From: Dictyophora rubrovolvata
Lineage: Eukaryota > Basidiomycota > Agaricomycetes > Phallales > Phallaceae
Reading direction: 5' to 3'
DNA length: 64,000 nucleotides
Assembly: GCA_029959195.1 (NCBI GenBank)
Contig: CP114123.1
Coordinates: forward strand, 806,001-870,000
The notes under the pieces: generated by a model
What the model was told of the DNA's origin: nothing
The model's database searches: none
What the model saw: the letters and a program-made list of their open reading frames with translations, nothing else
Shown: positions 43,761 through 56,744 of the stretch, in pieces
How the letters are laid out: each line of letters starts with the position of its first letter
Numbering within the stretch: the stretch's first letter is position 1
Made by a program: the position numbers and the translations under genes

Positions 43761-46700
43761 GATTTGCGAAGCCAGCAACAAACGGCGGAGGTGTGGACTA
43801 GAACGTCACGGGTTGTGTGGGTGCTTTGGAGGACACTCAGCCCATAAAAAAACCTGTCGACGGTAAAAATGCCATTGCATTTAAACTGTCCACTTTGTTC
43901 ATCATGTCGTAATAAAGGTTATTGTAAACGAAAAGTATGCAATGCATATAGGCATCAATATTGGTTATCGCATCTGGATCTGCTTTGTTTTTGTTATCAG
44001 TCCTTTGTTCGCTGTGTATATAGCTGTTTTGGATAGATTTATACCAGATGTTTTTTGTTTTATCCTTATTGATGAGCAGTCGTGAGAGAAAAGACCTAAT
44101 ATATGCGGCGCATTGTCAACATCAGATCGATCAAACCTATTGTAATTCTGGTCAGACGACCACCAACACCAGTGCGCCAGTGCTATTGTGGCAAAGGCCT
44201 ATCAGAAGAAATAGTTGGCTATCGATGGTCATGATCGTATTGTAGATAATAGATCCTCGCTCAATGTCAACATAGATCAGCCTGACAGCCTTCATCTCGT
44301 TCAGTCATTAATGCCTAATTGCAGCATGATCTACACAATACACGTACCAGGAAATCTCGATAAGGCATCTTTTCTTGGGGTCAAATTGTATTGCGAGATG
44401 ACGTCTAAGGATCGCCGAAACATTCCGTCTTCACGGACCACGGTCCATTTTACATCATACTCGGATATCAGCCAAGGCAACCAAGTTGAATTGACGGTGT
44501 ATGTGTGTGTATGTGTGTATGCTGGGCGATGGAGGGGATTGGAGAGAAAGACGAACGTGCGTGAAGAACAGGGATGCGTAACAAAGTCAAAGGGGCACCA
44601 AGGGAATGACCATGGCGTCTTTTGAGGGAAAGAAGGAAAAACGTGGATCGATGGGAAAGTGTCGTCGCGGCGACCTGAAAAATCAAACAGCTGACGTACG
44701 TGGTGACGGCATTTGTTACTCCATGCTGGACTGCCTCAGCATTCTCCGCATGCCGGAATAATTGTATTACTATTTGAGATAACAAGATAATGTCTAAAGT
44801 ACATGATGGAGGGAGATAAAGCTTGAAAGTTGATAGTCCGTGGCTCCGTTCACTCGAAACAAAGCAGCGTACCGAAATGGATTGACGGCGTTTAATAGCA
44901 GCACCACCGAGTTTCTTTTCTAAAATCAATAATACTTCATTTGACTCTCGAAGCAGGATGAAAATCCGACGACACTTTCCAAATCAGTCGTCGCTTCCGA
45001 GAAGTGGGCTGGAGTGGGCTGGTCAACGCAATGTTCTCCGTTCTTCGCCGTTCGGGCTCAATTCCATGCTTCGGCCCGGGCTTCTGGTCCTACTTCATTC
45101 ACAAAGCCGGGCTTACAAGTCGACTGAATATGGGTATATTGAGTGGTAATAAGGAAATAATGGATTGACACTAAAAATGAGGACGACGACATGAAATAAT
45201 GTTTCTTTTTATGATCTATCTCGGATGTTATACGCATATATCCGGGAAGACATTTTATAAAGATGTCAAGAAATTCAGCTCGATGAAATCGGCTGCCCGA
45301 GTTATGAATTAATCCCGTCACAGTTTAGTAATGCCCAAACTCAAACTGGCGTTGATAAAATAAAGAAGAAAAAAAAATAATCTTGTGCAAGTGACAAGGC
45401 ACAACGTTTCCTTCTCAGTGAGTGTTCTACCCCGTCTAACACAGGCAAACTCGTCATCAGTTCTGAATTGAATATCCCATATAACTTTAATGGAATGCCC
45501 AAATTCAGACTGAAGGTAGCATGTGAGCAAGGATAGCGAACTTGAAATCACGACAACATCTCTCTCCATCTTTCCAAGACCTCTGTAAAAGGTCGATGCC
45601 TGTCACAGGTGGAGGCATTTCGCCTCACTGAACAACAGCGAGGTCGATAGGAAAAACTTGTGAGTCAGAGAGGGAAGGAAAATGCGACGAGAGCTCTCGT
45701 AACTTCTTGGCTAAAAACTGAGCCTATTTATATTAGATTTCAAGGGAGTTAAAAATGACAAAATTCCGGTAATTAGGCTCTGGCAAATGACTTGAAGCTA
45801 TGATCCTCCAATGATGTAGATTTGATTTTGATTAGTCCTCGAAGCTCTGACCCTCGAGCCACGCGGTAGCATGAACACGCAAGCCATTATCATTTATTAT
45901 GGTACATGTATCTTGCATTACGATCGCTCTAATTTCATTCAGGTGGTCATTCCGAGCCCGAGGGCAGTAAGCATATCGGCCTTTGCCGTTTAACCTCTCT
46001 TGCTGTGTTTTTTTTCATCAAAAAAAAACACATCAAATAATTGTTTCAAATTCATCAATATTATAATATGGGCTTACTAGATGATGATAGCCAGAGATCG
46101 AGGGCACGAGCGGCGATGAGGTCTGAAATTCAAGGGTCGTTTTAGTGTGCAAGAACAACATGTTTTCAGCAGATCGAACGTTCCGTTTCAGATTCTTTGG
46201 TGACGATCTGAACCTTCAAAAGGCAATGAATAGCGGGAACGCTTACTCGGAATGTAATTTGTGCTTCTTTTGGATTCAAAACTCGGGATTTCTACAGTTG
46301 ATTCATTTTCTAAGCAAGCCATCTTCCAACGGCGGAGCAAGATATTTATGTCCTATCGGAAATTATTAATACCGACAGCCGCTGTGTGTTTGTTATCTGA
46401 TAGTGACAATCTAACCAAAATAAAAGATCGACATTGTGCAAAACCTGTATCAATTGAACATTGTTTGCAGTCAAATTAAACTTGTGGCGAGTTCATGTAA
46501 TCAGGGATTTCATAAAGCTTGAACAGTCAAGCACTTTTCATAGTCTGAATCAGCTGGTATATGATATAGGGAAAAGAAATAGCGACTTTCTGACCATGCT
46601 GTTTTTTGTCGCGACTTCGCACTAAATTGACAGATTAACGCGAGAAAAACAGTACAGAGGAATAAAAATACACACTTTTTTCAACAAAATGTGCTCGGGC

Positions 46701-47430
46701 CAGACATAAGGTGATGCCAACCTTTTTTGGCGCGCTTCAGGTAAGGTATAAATACATTCGTTAGTCTCACCTGCAGTTGCGCGCGCGTATATCTTAACCG
46801 GGGCTCAAAAGCAGAAGCCAAACAACTTGCTGTCGCTAGAAATCCAATTATTATAAACTGCTTTTCCGGAACTCGCAGTTTGAACGTTAACAATGTGTTG
46901 ATGCTGTTTCAAAAAGTGCGTCACTGCAGAGCTTTCACAACCCGTTTGAAGTCAATTACCGTTTAAAGTTGTGTCACCATTCAGTTTCTAGATCTTTCCG
47001 AAACGGGTTCACGTAAGTTGAACGCTTCCATTGAAATGAATGCCCAAACTGGGGAACATCGAATTTCGGAGGTTAAGTCGCAGTTCTGGATTTGAAGCAT
47101 GCATGAAGCTTGACAAAAGGGGAGAAGTAACCCTCGATTATATTTGGAATAGATAAATATGCTTCAAAGAAGACGCACATCGTTTGTTCAGCAACAGGGA
47201 AATTACAAAAGGGGTTACTGGAAAACTCGGAAAAACCTCGTAAATTATCGCTTTGAAAATGTATGAGTCACCCACTAAACTGAATTCTCGAGCACGAGTC
47301 ATGGACTCGGTAGCAAGGAGTCAAAGGATACGCGTCTTTAACGGAGTAAGAATGAGCGCTTATTACGAAACCTGCTCAGGTAAGCGGCTGCTTTACCTCC
47401 CTTTCTCAATTTTGACTTCTGCACAAAGGC
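43761..47430. other. 3.7-kb gene-poor region
   Basis: No gene supported. It holds a TGTGTGTATG-type repeat (44500-44521) and a T/A hairpin (46004-46032, TGTGTTTTTTTT, loop, AAAAAAAAACACA). Also present is a loosely repeated AATGCCCAAA motif (45331, 45493, 47040). The 153-codon open frame at 44468-44929 (-) has no recognisable domain and reads through the TG repeat. Confidence 0.5.
46004..46032. repeat. A/T hairpin
   Basis: TGTGTTTTTTTT, CATC loop, then AAAAAAAAACACA. It may be a short terminator-like or simple-sequence structure of no known role. Confidence 0.6.
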
Positions 47431-50400
47431 ATGTCTAAAACAATACCGTCTCCGATCACGCATTTTTCAGAATATGAAGCCGCTTTACGATCTTCTGTTG
47501 ATTCAGTTGTCGTCGCATCATCTTCACTCCCAGACGACCTCTCATTTCATCGCTCACTTGACCGTCAGCTTGGAAAACGCTTGGACTCGAATTCAGAAAG
47601 AATATTGACATTGACGTCGAAACTTTTGGATCTTATTGATGCTGGAAATCATGCTCGTCGTGATAATGGTAGAAAAAATGACGATAGAAAGGGGAAAAGA
47701 CGGTTAGATTCCGAGGAGGACGTCGTGGACAATTTTCACTCCATTGTTGTGGATGTCCTGGACCAAATTCTCGAAAGAGCGGTGAGTAATTTCGAACACC
47801 AGTGAACAAGCACTCTAAATGTGTAATACACAATGACAGGATATAGCTCTGGATGAACTGTCAGGAAAGAACAAACCACCAGCAATACCCGTGAACATAA
47901 AACCCGAGAAACGCACCAAGGTAAGATTTGGTATATCTCTTGAGTAGGGGAAACAATCTCAAAAAATTGTCTAGCCAAACCAATCTGCGAATCGTAAACT
48001 GGATCCAACTCTAGCACATGTGTCGCATATCCCAAAACCTCAACAACTTTTCTACGTACCAGTAGATAACCGAAATACCAATGTTCCTTGGAGACCACAG
48101 CTTAGGGCTAAGCCTAACGCCCTAATACCTCTAGAAGAACCAATAGGCGACGACCCTTCGTCTAGGTACGTCTATTGATCTCGCTCTCAAGTATCATTTT
48201 ACCCATCTGTTTCCATTCAGTTCGCGGCATCCTTACAGTCACGAGATACAGAACTTTCAACCACCTGCTCACCTCCTCGAACCTCCATCAGCTCCTTCAC
48301 GTCCTGAACCGCTAGAATCGTCACCCTCAATCATATACATCTCTGAGGCACATCAAGTACCCGCGCTTCTGCAGGCTCTTTCTCAGGCCTCTGAGATTGC
48401 AATAGATCTGGAACACCACTCGTATCGGTCATTCTCTGGATTTGTGTGTCTCATGCAGATATCAACACGAACACAAGATTGGATTGTCGATTGTTTAAAT
48501 CCTGGTGTTAGACAAGAACTTGAATGCCTTAATGAGATTTTTACGAACCCTAATATCGTAAAGGCATGTTGTTCAAACTTTTTTTGAAAGCTGTTAATTT
48601 GAATGTTCAATGATAGGTTCTTCATGGCGCTGACAGCGACATCGTCTGGCTGCAACAAAATTTCAACCTTTACATTGTTAACATGTTTGACACATTCGAT
48701 GCCACAAAAGTACTAGGTAACCGCCCATTAAACCATCACTTCATCGCAAAGTTCTGAATAGCAATTTGTTTAGACTTCCCTAAACATTCGTTAGCAGCTT
48801 TACTCGAGATGTACTGCGACTTTACGGCCGATAAACGATACCAACTAGCAGACTGGCGAATCCGGCCTCTCCCAACTGAAATGCTAGACTATGCACGCTG
48901 TGATACACATTTCCTACTCTATATATACGATAATCTTCGCAATGCACTTATTGCACCACGAACCCCACCTCCTCAACAAAAGCCTTTCGAGGCGGCCTCA
49001 CCTTTACTTGAAGTGGTAAGGCGTTCTTCTGAGAAAGCGTTGAAAGTGTACGTTAGGGAGGTGTATGATGCTGAAGGGGGGACGGGACCTGGTGGATGGG
49101 AGGTTTTGTGCCGGAAGTGGAATAAGAATACTGGGTTTGGAAATGATGTTCATTCGGAGGTTTTCAAAGCCATTCATGCGTGGAGAGATAGAGTAGCCAG
49201 GAAGGAAGATGAGAGTACTAGGTATTTCTTCCTCTTCTTCGGCTATGGGTTTTCAGTTTTGTTTAAATTGTGTCTCTCAGATATGTCCTTCCGAATCATA
49301 ATCTCTTCCGTATTTCTGAACGACTGCCTTCCGATCTACAAGGCTTATTGTCAATCTTCCACCCTGTACCTCCTCTTGTTCGGGCAAAGTCTCTAGAGCT
49401 ATTGGACGTCATTAAAAAGGCTGTTAAGCGTAGTTCTCTCAAAGCCAGCAGTGCTGTTGTTAAACCTGAAAGTGTTGTTGTCGTTCATGACGAAGATGAT
49501 ACTGATAATGCGCGGATTATTGGATCGTTGGAAGGCGCGAGTACCACCGGGGTTTGGAATAAAGTTAAAAGTAAGGGTTACAAGAGAACCTTTTCAGAGG
49601 TTTACTGATATTTTGTGAACAGCGATCTCGAATATCGCTCCGTCAAGTACGTTATTTGGATCTTTAACGACCGCGCCGCCTAACTACTCGACGACGGAGA
49701 GCTCATTCTTGGGTAGCTCGATGGCCACTGGATCGCCGGTAGGTTATCGTGCCCTTCACAATTCACGCCTTAGTTTAATTTAGGTTCGTTCAGACAAGCA
49801 ACGAAAAGTACATTAATGCAGTTGGCCGAGTCCATAGTACACTGACATTGAGTGCTCCTCTTCCGCCAAAGGTAAGAGGGAACTTATCAAGTATAAGTGT
49901 CTGTTCATCGCACGAACTAAAAAAACTTCTTTCAGAGTAAAATCGTGGAAATTGCGACAACTTCCGTCGTAACTGCCACAAAAACCACAACCACGAGCAC
50001 GACTACAAGTTCGGCTAATGCCGTACCCTCAGACCCAACTTCCTCTTCCTCGGCTATCGAAGAAGCGCCCGTACCCAATCCAGCCGCAACTGCCGAAATT
50101 CCATTCATCCCATCTTCCCAACGGCCGACGATCGTTCAAGATCCCCTAACTAATGAAAATATCGTCGTTGTTGGGCGACAGAAGAAGCGGAAACGGAAGG
50201 ATAAGTCTAAAGACGCTACTGGCATCAACGCCGACGTCAATCTAGATGGAGATGAACCCGATAAGAAAAGCACTGAAGGAAGCCCGATTATTTCTAAAAA
50301 GCCGAAAAATCAGGATTTGAAAGAAAAGTCTAAAGTGGAGATAGGTTCGGTTGAGCCTTATGATTTTTCGAAGGAGAAGAATATTTTGGATGAGTCTGCG

Positions 50401-50611
50401 TCGTATGCGGCTCAAGATGCTGCTGCTTCTTCTTTCGGGAAGAAAAGAAAGGATAAGAAAGGTATGTAATTATTTTTTGGTTTGTTCCTAGCTTGAACAC
50501 TTTTTAGGTAACAAACAGGCAAGCCACAAAACTGAGAAGTCATCGTTTGGAGCTGCTCCCCGCAATAGGAGTGAGATGAAAAGTGGAAATATGTCTGGGA
50601 GGTTTAAATAG
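47431..50611 (+). CDS. RRP6: Nuclear exosome 3'-5' exoribonuclease RRP6/EXOSC10
   Basis: DEDD-type exonuclease of the nuclear RNA exosome, processing and degrading rRNA, snoRNA and nuclear transcripts. The N-terminal PMC2NT-like part starts [19 protein letters not shown]. Exons then read [18 protein letters not shown] and the exonuclease domain: [20 protein letters not shown] (D-x-E), [20 protein letters not shown] (second Asp), and [18 protein letters not shown] (Tyr and last Asp, DEDDy type). The HRDC domain follows, from [20 protein letters not shown] to [14 protein letters not shown]. The tail is basic and Ser-rich with a [10 protein letters not shown] nuclear-localisation-like run and ends MSGRFK. 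It has about ten exons. Exons near 49610-49940 were only roughly traced. The stop is followed by GCGAGCGAGCGAACGAACGA tetranucleotide repeats. Confidence 0.92.
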
Positions 50612-50632
50612 CGAGCGAGCGAACGAACGAGA
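50611..50632. repeat. GCGA/GAAC tetranucleotide repeat after RRP6 stop
   Basis: Runs of GCGAGCGAGCGAACGAACGA directly after the RRP6 stop codon. Confidence 0.7.
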
Positions 50633-51645
50633 CAATTGAAGTGCCAATGTACGACTCATATCCGGTAAATTCGAATGCATTAATATCTTCCATACTATGT
50701 GGTAACCCCCCGAAAAGTATTATACAATACATATCTGTCCTTTAATTATTCAAACTTTTGGTGGGAGTGTTGCTCCAACCTCGGTTAGAACAACGCATGA
50801 CCATAGCCAGCTATAGCAACGCAAAGGGCTTCTGCTTTTCGTCCGACAAATCCGATCTTCATGTGCATACCAGTAGCAGTAGTGATATTTATAATTTAAA
50901 CAACGACTATATGCTCTCCCTATTCTCACGCATACCCGCACTTGCAGAGTTTTTGCCACGTTAGTGCTCGGGTTTCCCAAGGATCCGGGTTATATTTATG
51001 TTCAAGATCAAGTCGCAAGGATGGAAATGAAGAACTCAGAAGATTTTCCTGTGCACTGTACATGTGACTCCATCGTCCGAATCCGGAGATACATGCAAAC
51101 AATTAGGAGTCTAAAAAGCTATTTAATTGGCATACAACGTCCCAGATAAGACGCCGATATTTCAAGATAGTTGTAAATAAAATACCAAGGGATTTGTTTT
51201 ACCGGCATTCACAGGTTCAAAAAAAACCGGCGATCATGAAAGCCAAGTGTCAATGGAACGAAGGGGAACGAACCGTTCAGAAACTATCCCAGGGGGAAGA
51301 TGACACATGTTTTGATAGGAAACAGAAACGTAATTGTGTATGTAAACTTGACTTCAAAGTTTCCCTGAACCTCCTGCGCCACATGTTCCTGTCCAGTGTT
51401 TTTACTGGCTACAGAAGGCTACAGACTAAGACGGCGCGCGGCATAAATCTCGGGCCTCGGTCTTGGCCCTTCTTCCGAGGCGCATATGCCGTTGAGTCAT
51501 TTGTGCTATCAAAAAAAGTGTCGTAAAAAAACTTTTTTTTTTCAAAATGAAACATGTGGTTCGAATAAAGTTATAGCCAAGCTTTCAAAAAAAAAGAATA
51601 TATATAGCGTTTGAAGGACTGAGCTCGGAGTTCGAGACACCAGCC
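50612..51645. other. Intergenic
   Basis: One kilobase between tandem plus-strand genes. Open frames at 50758-51149 and 51194-51526 have no recognisable domain. A T-rich run (51529-51541) and A-rich runs near 51585 precede the DUF202 gene, whose likely TATA-like box (TATATATAG) is at about 51598-51606. Confidence 0.45.
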
Positions 51646-52449
51646 ATGCCGCTGTCATCTTTTCCCTCTGTTCCTCCCTCGGTTAAGACGTTAGCCAACA
51701 ACTCCAAACTGTTTTGTGGAAATACAGGGATCATTGGGAATGTTGAAGAGGAGGTGAATGATCGTACTCATGAATCTCCGGATAATACGTCCGAAAAGAC
51801 GACACATTCTCCAACTCCAGAAGTCGAGCATGCTGCTGGCAACAGTGAACAGCCTTATCGAACAGGACCTCATCAAGATCAGCAGCTTCTGTTATCTCCA
51901 ACGTTTCTGGAAAACACAGGCTCAGTCGCTCGAGACCATCTGGCCAACGAGAGGACATGGTTAGCATATATCAGAACAAGTATCACTATCAGTGGAACGG
52001 GAATCGGTTCGTCCCCCAAGTTCAGTTTACTCGAATAAAGACATTCTCATTAAAACAAGGGTTTTAGCCCTGGTGCAGCTTTTCACGGTTACAGCTTTGA
52101 ATGATAGCGAAATGGTGATATCCGCCGCTGGAGTTGATCTCGTCAGCTTTGGCAATGCACTTCCACGTATAATTCGACCTCTTGGTTGCGCTATTGTATT
52201 AGGCGGACTTGGAGTACTGTTAATAGGTATAAAAAAACGAGTTCATTTAATAACAATCACCATCCGCAAGGTTCCAAAACTTTTTTTTTTGATGCATTAG
52301 GTATATACCGTTACTTCACCGTTCAGAATGCACTTCAAAAGGGTTTATTCCCAACTGCCAGATGCCTGGTTGTTTTTACCTCGGCGGTATTAATAGCCTT
52401 TATTGCTATTAATTTCGGATTGTTTCTCACTATTCCGAATCCTCATTGA
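51646..52449 (+). CDS. DUF202-domain membrane protein
   Basis: Small membrane protein of the DUF202 family, function unknown; fungal members often associate with vacuolar or plasma membranes. Exon 1 (51646-52006) has a hydrophilic Ser/Thr/Glu-rich lead and then the family hallmark ARDHLANERTWLAYIRTS followed by ITISGTGI. An intron (GTTCGT...TTTAG) joins it to exon 2, ALVQLFTVTALND, RIIRPLGCAIVLGGLGVLLI. A second intron (GTATAA...TTAG) leads to IYRYFTVQNALQKGLFPTAR and the last helix VVFTSAVLIAFIAINFGLFL, ending TIPNPH. It has three hydrophobic helices in all, as expected. Both introns are phase-consistent. Confidence 0.85.
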
Positions 52450-52776
52450 GAGTATACCATGTTGCATATGGCCTCGCACTACGATTCACAATGGCGTTCA
52501 AGGCAACCTGTTCCACTGTGCGAGGATCGTTGCATTCGCCTTAGCCGATGGCGATTCGCAGGGAAGCCGAGAATTTTTTAGATAGTGGAGGGTGCATGGT
52601 GAAGTTGGTTGAGGAAATAATAATTTATAAGAATCAGGACGATAATAGATAGCGCCATATTCCAAATAGAATGTTTACAATAAAACCTAAAAGAACGGAC
52701 ATTTGCATCGACTGTCTGTTATAATATATCCCAAGTTAGAAAAACGAGAGAATTGGTGGTATTTGTTGAGTAGCTC
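52450..52776. other. Short convergent 3' intergenic region
   Basis: 327 bases between the DUF202 (+) and Dsc3 (-) stops. AT-rich, no gene. Confidence 0.6.
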
Positions 52777-53759
52777 TTACGAGAAGACAACGCTTGTAGG
52801 CCGAGGTAAAAGGCCGTCATTTTCAAAGAAGGCGGGTGGTCTTGTTTCACTAAAATACAATAACGGCATAAGTGGGAAAAAGAATCCAATTAATAGACCC
52901 TGTAGGACGGTAGATGAAGTCGTCGATGATGCTTCGGATAGTGCCACGTTGCCAGGTGAATCAATCGAATCAATCCACTGTTCTTCCAAAGTGCGCGCTT
53001 CGTCGTCCACTGTTTAATGATTGCTTAGAATGGTATGAGAAAGAAGGGGGCGGGCTTTCTGAACGCACGTTCATCGTTGTTTAAGTCAACGTCACCCAGG
53101 CCATTGGTAGATTCTGTATGAAACTGCCGGCGAATGGACGCAATGTCTTCAGGGGTAAAGCCAGCCGCTTGAAGGCGATCAAAGCCTCGTAATGGGCGCA
53201 TTTGCGGTGTCTAAAATGAAAAGAAGTTTTGAGTGTTAGACCCATTTTGGGACGGGGTTGTTTTGTATCACCGCACACCTGAAGCGTAGTTTCCTCTTCG
53301 CCGATTTCCATAACTGGTCCAACTGAACAATGCAACCATGTGGTATGATAACTGCCTGCTTCCGACGTCGTCTTCTCAGACATTGTCTGCGCTCCTTCCA
53401 CGCGCACCTGTCGCTCTTCCGAGGAGGTCATTAATGGATAGAGCATCGTCCCATCTGTCAGCAATCTCCCGGAGTAAATCAATCTCAATCGTCTATTCGC
53501 AAGCTCTGTCCTTTGAGCTCTAATCTAAATAACCTCGAAAATTTTCTCCAAACAAGACATTTTATGAACCAACCTTCGCTTTCACGTCAGGAACTGTTTC
53601 GTTCTCCGCGACGTATATGACCAGGTCTTCAACGCCCTCCGAGAAACGAACTGTTAATTCTTTTTTGGGTAAAGGGGCATCGACTGGTTTCGGTAAAGCT
53701 ATGGGTTCTGCAGGAATTGCCCGTTGTTTACCGCGAGCTTTTTCGCTGAGGAGAGGCAT
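52777..53759 (-). CDS. Dsc3-like subunit of the Golgi Dsc E3 ubiquitin ligase complex
   Basis: Membrane subunit of the Dsc ligase (Tul1 complex in yeast), which in fission yeast is needed for SREBP cleavage and membrane-protein quality control. The start chosen is MPLLSEKARGKQRAIPAEPI (53759), the conserved N-terminus; an upstream in-frame ATG extends the frame but is not conserved-looking. A ubiquitin-like domain follows: ELTVRFSEGVEDLVIYVAEN, then after an intron RRLRLIYSGRLLTDGTMLYP. Next come WLHCSVGPVMEIGEEETT and PLRGFDRLQAAGFTPEDIAS. The last exon gives RTLEEQWIDSIDSP, then the membrane part VLQGLLIGFFFPLMPLLYFS. Intron positions are consistent with a four-exon gene. The pairing of the ubiquitin-like fold with EEQW-ID and a C-terminal hydrophobic segment is the Dsc3 pattern. 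Confidence 0.86.
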
Positions 53760-54997
53760 AAAGCACTGCTGCGTCAGTGTCTGTCGGAGTTTCAAACACG
53801 GAAATATTGCTCCTCGATTCCCCGCCCTGCCCAAGCCCTGCCTCATCATGATTTTGATACGATCACAGGAAAATAGACGCAAGCTCGCTGCTTTTTTATT
53901 CACTAGATGCATTTTATGGTTGCTTTCAGCTCCGGAGTTTTATTCTCAATTCCCTGGCCATGAAACGGGGACTCATGCAAAGCCTCCGAGTGCATCGATC
54001 AAAGTCGGAAAGATACCAATAGACTACGTGCACTACTCTCATCTCAGAATGTGCTAAACTTCGTATTCTAACGATTTCATCTCAGTTAATGCCAGCCACA
54101 TGTCGCACCTTTCTTTTTGATTACGTGCCTATGATATACCCTAAAATATCTGTTTCCGCTTATGCTTTAGCCTTGGGAAGAGAAGCTTAGGATTGTTCGA
54201 AGCGACGCCGATTGCGATAAGTCTCCACAACATAAGTCGAAAGACATTCCTAAAATAACTTAACGACATGATATGAACATCACTATCGAGGGGCCTCAGT
54301 TGCAAAAGGAAGACAAAGCCCCGTAAAATGATGAAAGACTTCTCGTCGACGGGCCTTCCCTTCTCATCCAGTCAGTCAACATTCGTTTCAAATGGATAGT
54401 TCAATTTACGTTTAATAAAAGTTCTGCAACGCGTCTTTGGACAAACAAGCTTAATTTTGTATTGCTTCAGCCAGATGATGGGCCGTTCCTAACACAACAG
54501 CACCTGGGGGCCTGAACTCTCTCATCTCTCTTGCTCCCATCCTTCAATCGACAATCCGTATCAACTAGCATATTTCCGACGCGTACTGCCATTCACACTT
54601 TGAGATTGATAAGTATACATACGAACCATCTTTCCGCGTGGCGCCCTGGAGCTGACACACAAACTCAATGTGGAGTTCACTACGGCATACATATTGATAG
54701 CAAAATCTTGTTCCATTGGAGGGTTTCAGTATTCACATCGTACTGTGACCACAACTCGACGGGACTCCCTTCATCATAGTGCTACCATCATGCGCCACCG
54801 AAGGTCTCGCTTTTTCTTCAATGCAATCTCAAGTGACACCAGAATTCTATTGCATGATGATCATGATTTAAACATAACTCTGGGCCGTATTTAAGAGCTT
54901 AAACATTGACACTTGCATGTGAGGAATCACAAGTCCACAGCGCCACGAGTATAAATACCTCGAATTATAACTTCCTTTTCCATATCTCTCCGGTACT
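53760..54997. other. Divergent intergenic region
   Basis: 1.2 kb between the Dsc3-like gene (-) and the second DUF6533 gene (+). Open frames are short and unrelated to known families. A TATAAATA box lies near 54951, about 45 bases before the DUF6533 ATG. Confidence 0.45.
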
Positions 54998-56744
54998 ATG
55001 AACAGCACAAATGATACCGTAACCGCTATGATTGCGGACTTCATTATTGAGGAGGTCTATGAGAAGTATGTGTCAGTTCTGTTTATGCCCATCGTTACAT
55101 CGCATCTGATTATGGGATTAGTTATGTCTATATCTCTGTTATTTCCAGTGCAACAAGTGAGTAATCCGACATCTGAAATAAAAGTCTCAAAACAGCAAAA
55201 CTCCAGCACTTGCTCTCTATACCACTCTCACAAAGCTCTCCCAAGAGATAGAGCATATATGGTTGAAACCATTCAGTCTGCCTACATTATTATATATTTT
55301 CGCAAGATACGGGGTTTTGTTTTGCCAGGGACTTAAGGTCTCACTCATCTTCGTGTCAGTGAGTTGAATATGCATAGCCTTGGTATTACTTCCAAGCTCT
55401 CATTATCGTTATATCCGACCTTTTTAAAGGCGGGAAGGTGAGATGTCCCGATAACACATCTGAGAATGGTTGAAATAAGAGAATTTTGAAGATCTTGTAA
55501 TATAATCGCTGCTGCAGCAAACACTACTTTTCTTTTGTTGTATATCGGTACCCAAGGTCTGTGTTCCATCATCTAGTGGTCTCGAAAGCATTCATGCAAT
55601 AGTCGGCTTAGGCTTATTGGTCATTCGAGCATATTCGATATGCCAAGCAAATAAAATCCTCATTTCAGTCCTAGGCTTTGCTTTTGTTTCTTCTTCCGGC
55701 TTGAATTTGTACGGTAAGAATCTGAAAATATTAAATATAACTTGAATTACCTTACTCTTGATCTGGTAGGTATAATAGCGTTTCCGGGATGTGCTACAAA
55801 GTGTGTAATTCCTATAGAATATTTTCAAGTTCCTCATGCATTAACATTTTCAAGCTCAAGCACTAGTTCAATCACCGGTATGGTTCATACTCATTTCTGG
55901 GTGTCTGGCTCATTCTGAAAATTTGGATGTATGAACCTAAACTGGTACTAGTCAGCCTTATCGCTGATATCCTCACCATTTCCACAGATTTACTCATATT
56001 TGGAATTTGCTTGTGGAAGGTCTGGGGTATATGGAGATTAAAGTGCGAAAGTGGAATTCAAAGTGGGAGTAGCCTCACTTCCATGCTCCTTAAACAAAGT
56101 AAGTTTGGGTGGGTTCTGAAGTGAAGATATTAAGGGATTTGCAGGTATATCAAGATGCTGGTAGGTGCTCGCTTGAGTCCGTGTCGATCATCTCATAGGT
56201 TATGGCTTCACAAGCTTCGTTATCACTATTACTATTGCTGGCGCAATCATCGGATGGGTAAGTTTTTAGTCGTGTAGTTGTATATACATTTGAGGCAAGC
56301 CTCAATTTGTGAACTGTTTTTCTTCTAGGTTCCAAGTGTAATAATCACTTTGCTCTCACACATCCTGTTCATTAACTAAATAATCCGATCAGCTCCCCCA
56401 GTCTCTCGCAACGAGTAGTTATAATTTCGTGCAAAATGTGTAAGATTATTATATTTCGCTTCATATCCTCTTATCATTGACATCGCAATTAAAGTTTGTC
56501 AGCAGCTCTAGTGGCAGATTTTACTCTCGATCTTCGTCGTCTTAATTCGACCAAAATTGAAGCTAGCCAAATGTCTCTACCACCGCTTCGGTTTTCGAAT
56601 GTTCTCCAACATGCGCATCAATCCTTCCTCGTGGAAATGGCCACTCCCGAGGAAAGAAGTGTCACGGAGGAGGAAGCTGGAGACCACGATCATGATAACT
56701 TTCCTGGATCTATGGATTTTGACATCCAACTCGCTGAGGACTAG
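54998..56744 (+). CDS. DUF6533-type multi-pass membrane protein (copy 2)
   Basis: Same family as 4913-6338. Exon 1 starts MNSTNDTVTAMIADFIIEEV with a first helix (SHLIMGLVMSISLLFPVQ). Exon 2 (from about 55208) carries the family signature LYTTLTKLSQEIEHIWLKPF followed by SLPTLLYIFARYGVLF. A later exon (about 55590-55710) gives LGLLVIRAYSICQANKILIS, VLGFAFVSSSGLNLY, then GIIAFPGCATKCV. Further exons give LVSLIADILTISTDLLIFGI and GYGFTSFVITITIAGAIIGW, and the last exon (about 56500-56744) ends with a hydrophilic tail (VADFTLDLRRLNS ... FPGSMDFDIQLAED). Splice joints between about 56000 and 56500 were not all resolved, so an intact gene is likely but not proven. Distant from copy 1 in sequence, so an old paralogue. 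Confidence 0.68.

Noticed and set aside
44468-44929. 153-codon minus-strand open frame
   Set aside because: Part of it is the translation of a TG-type microsatellite (HTHIHTHT), and the rest is unlike known proteins.
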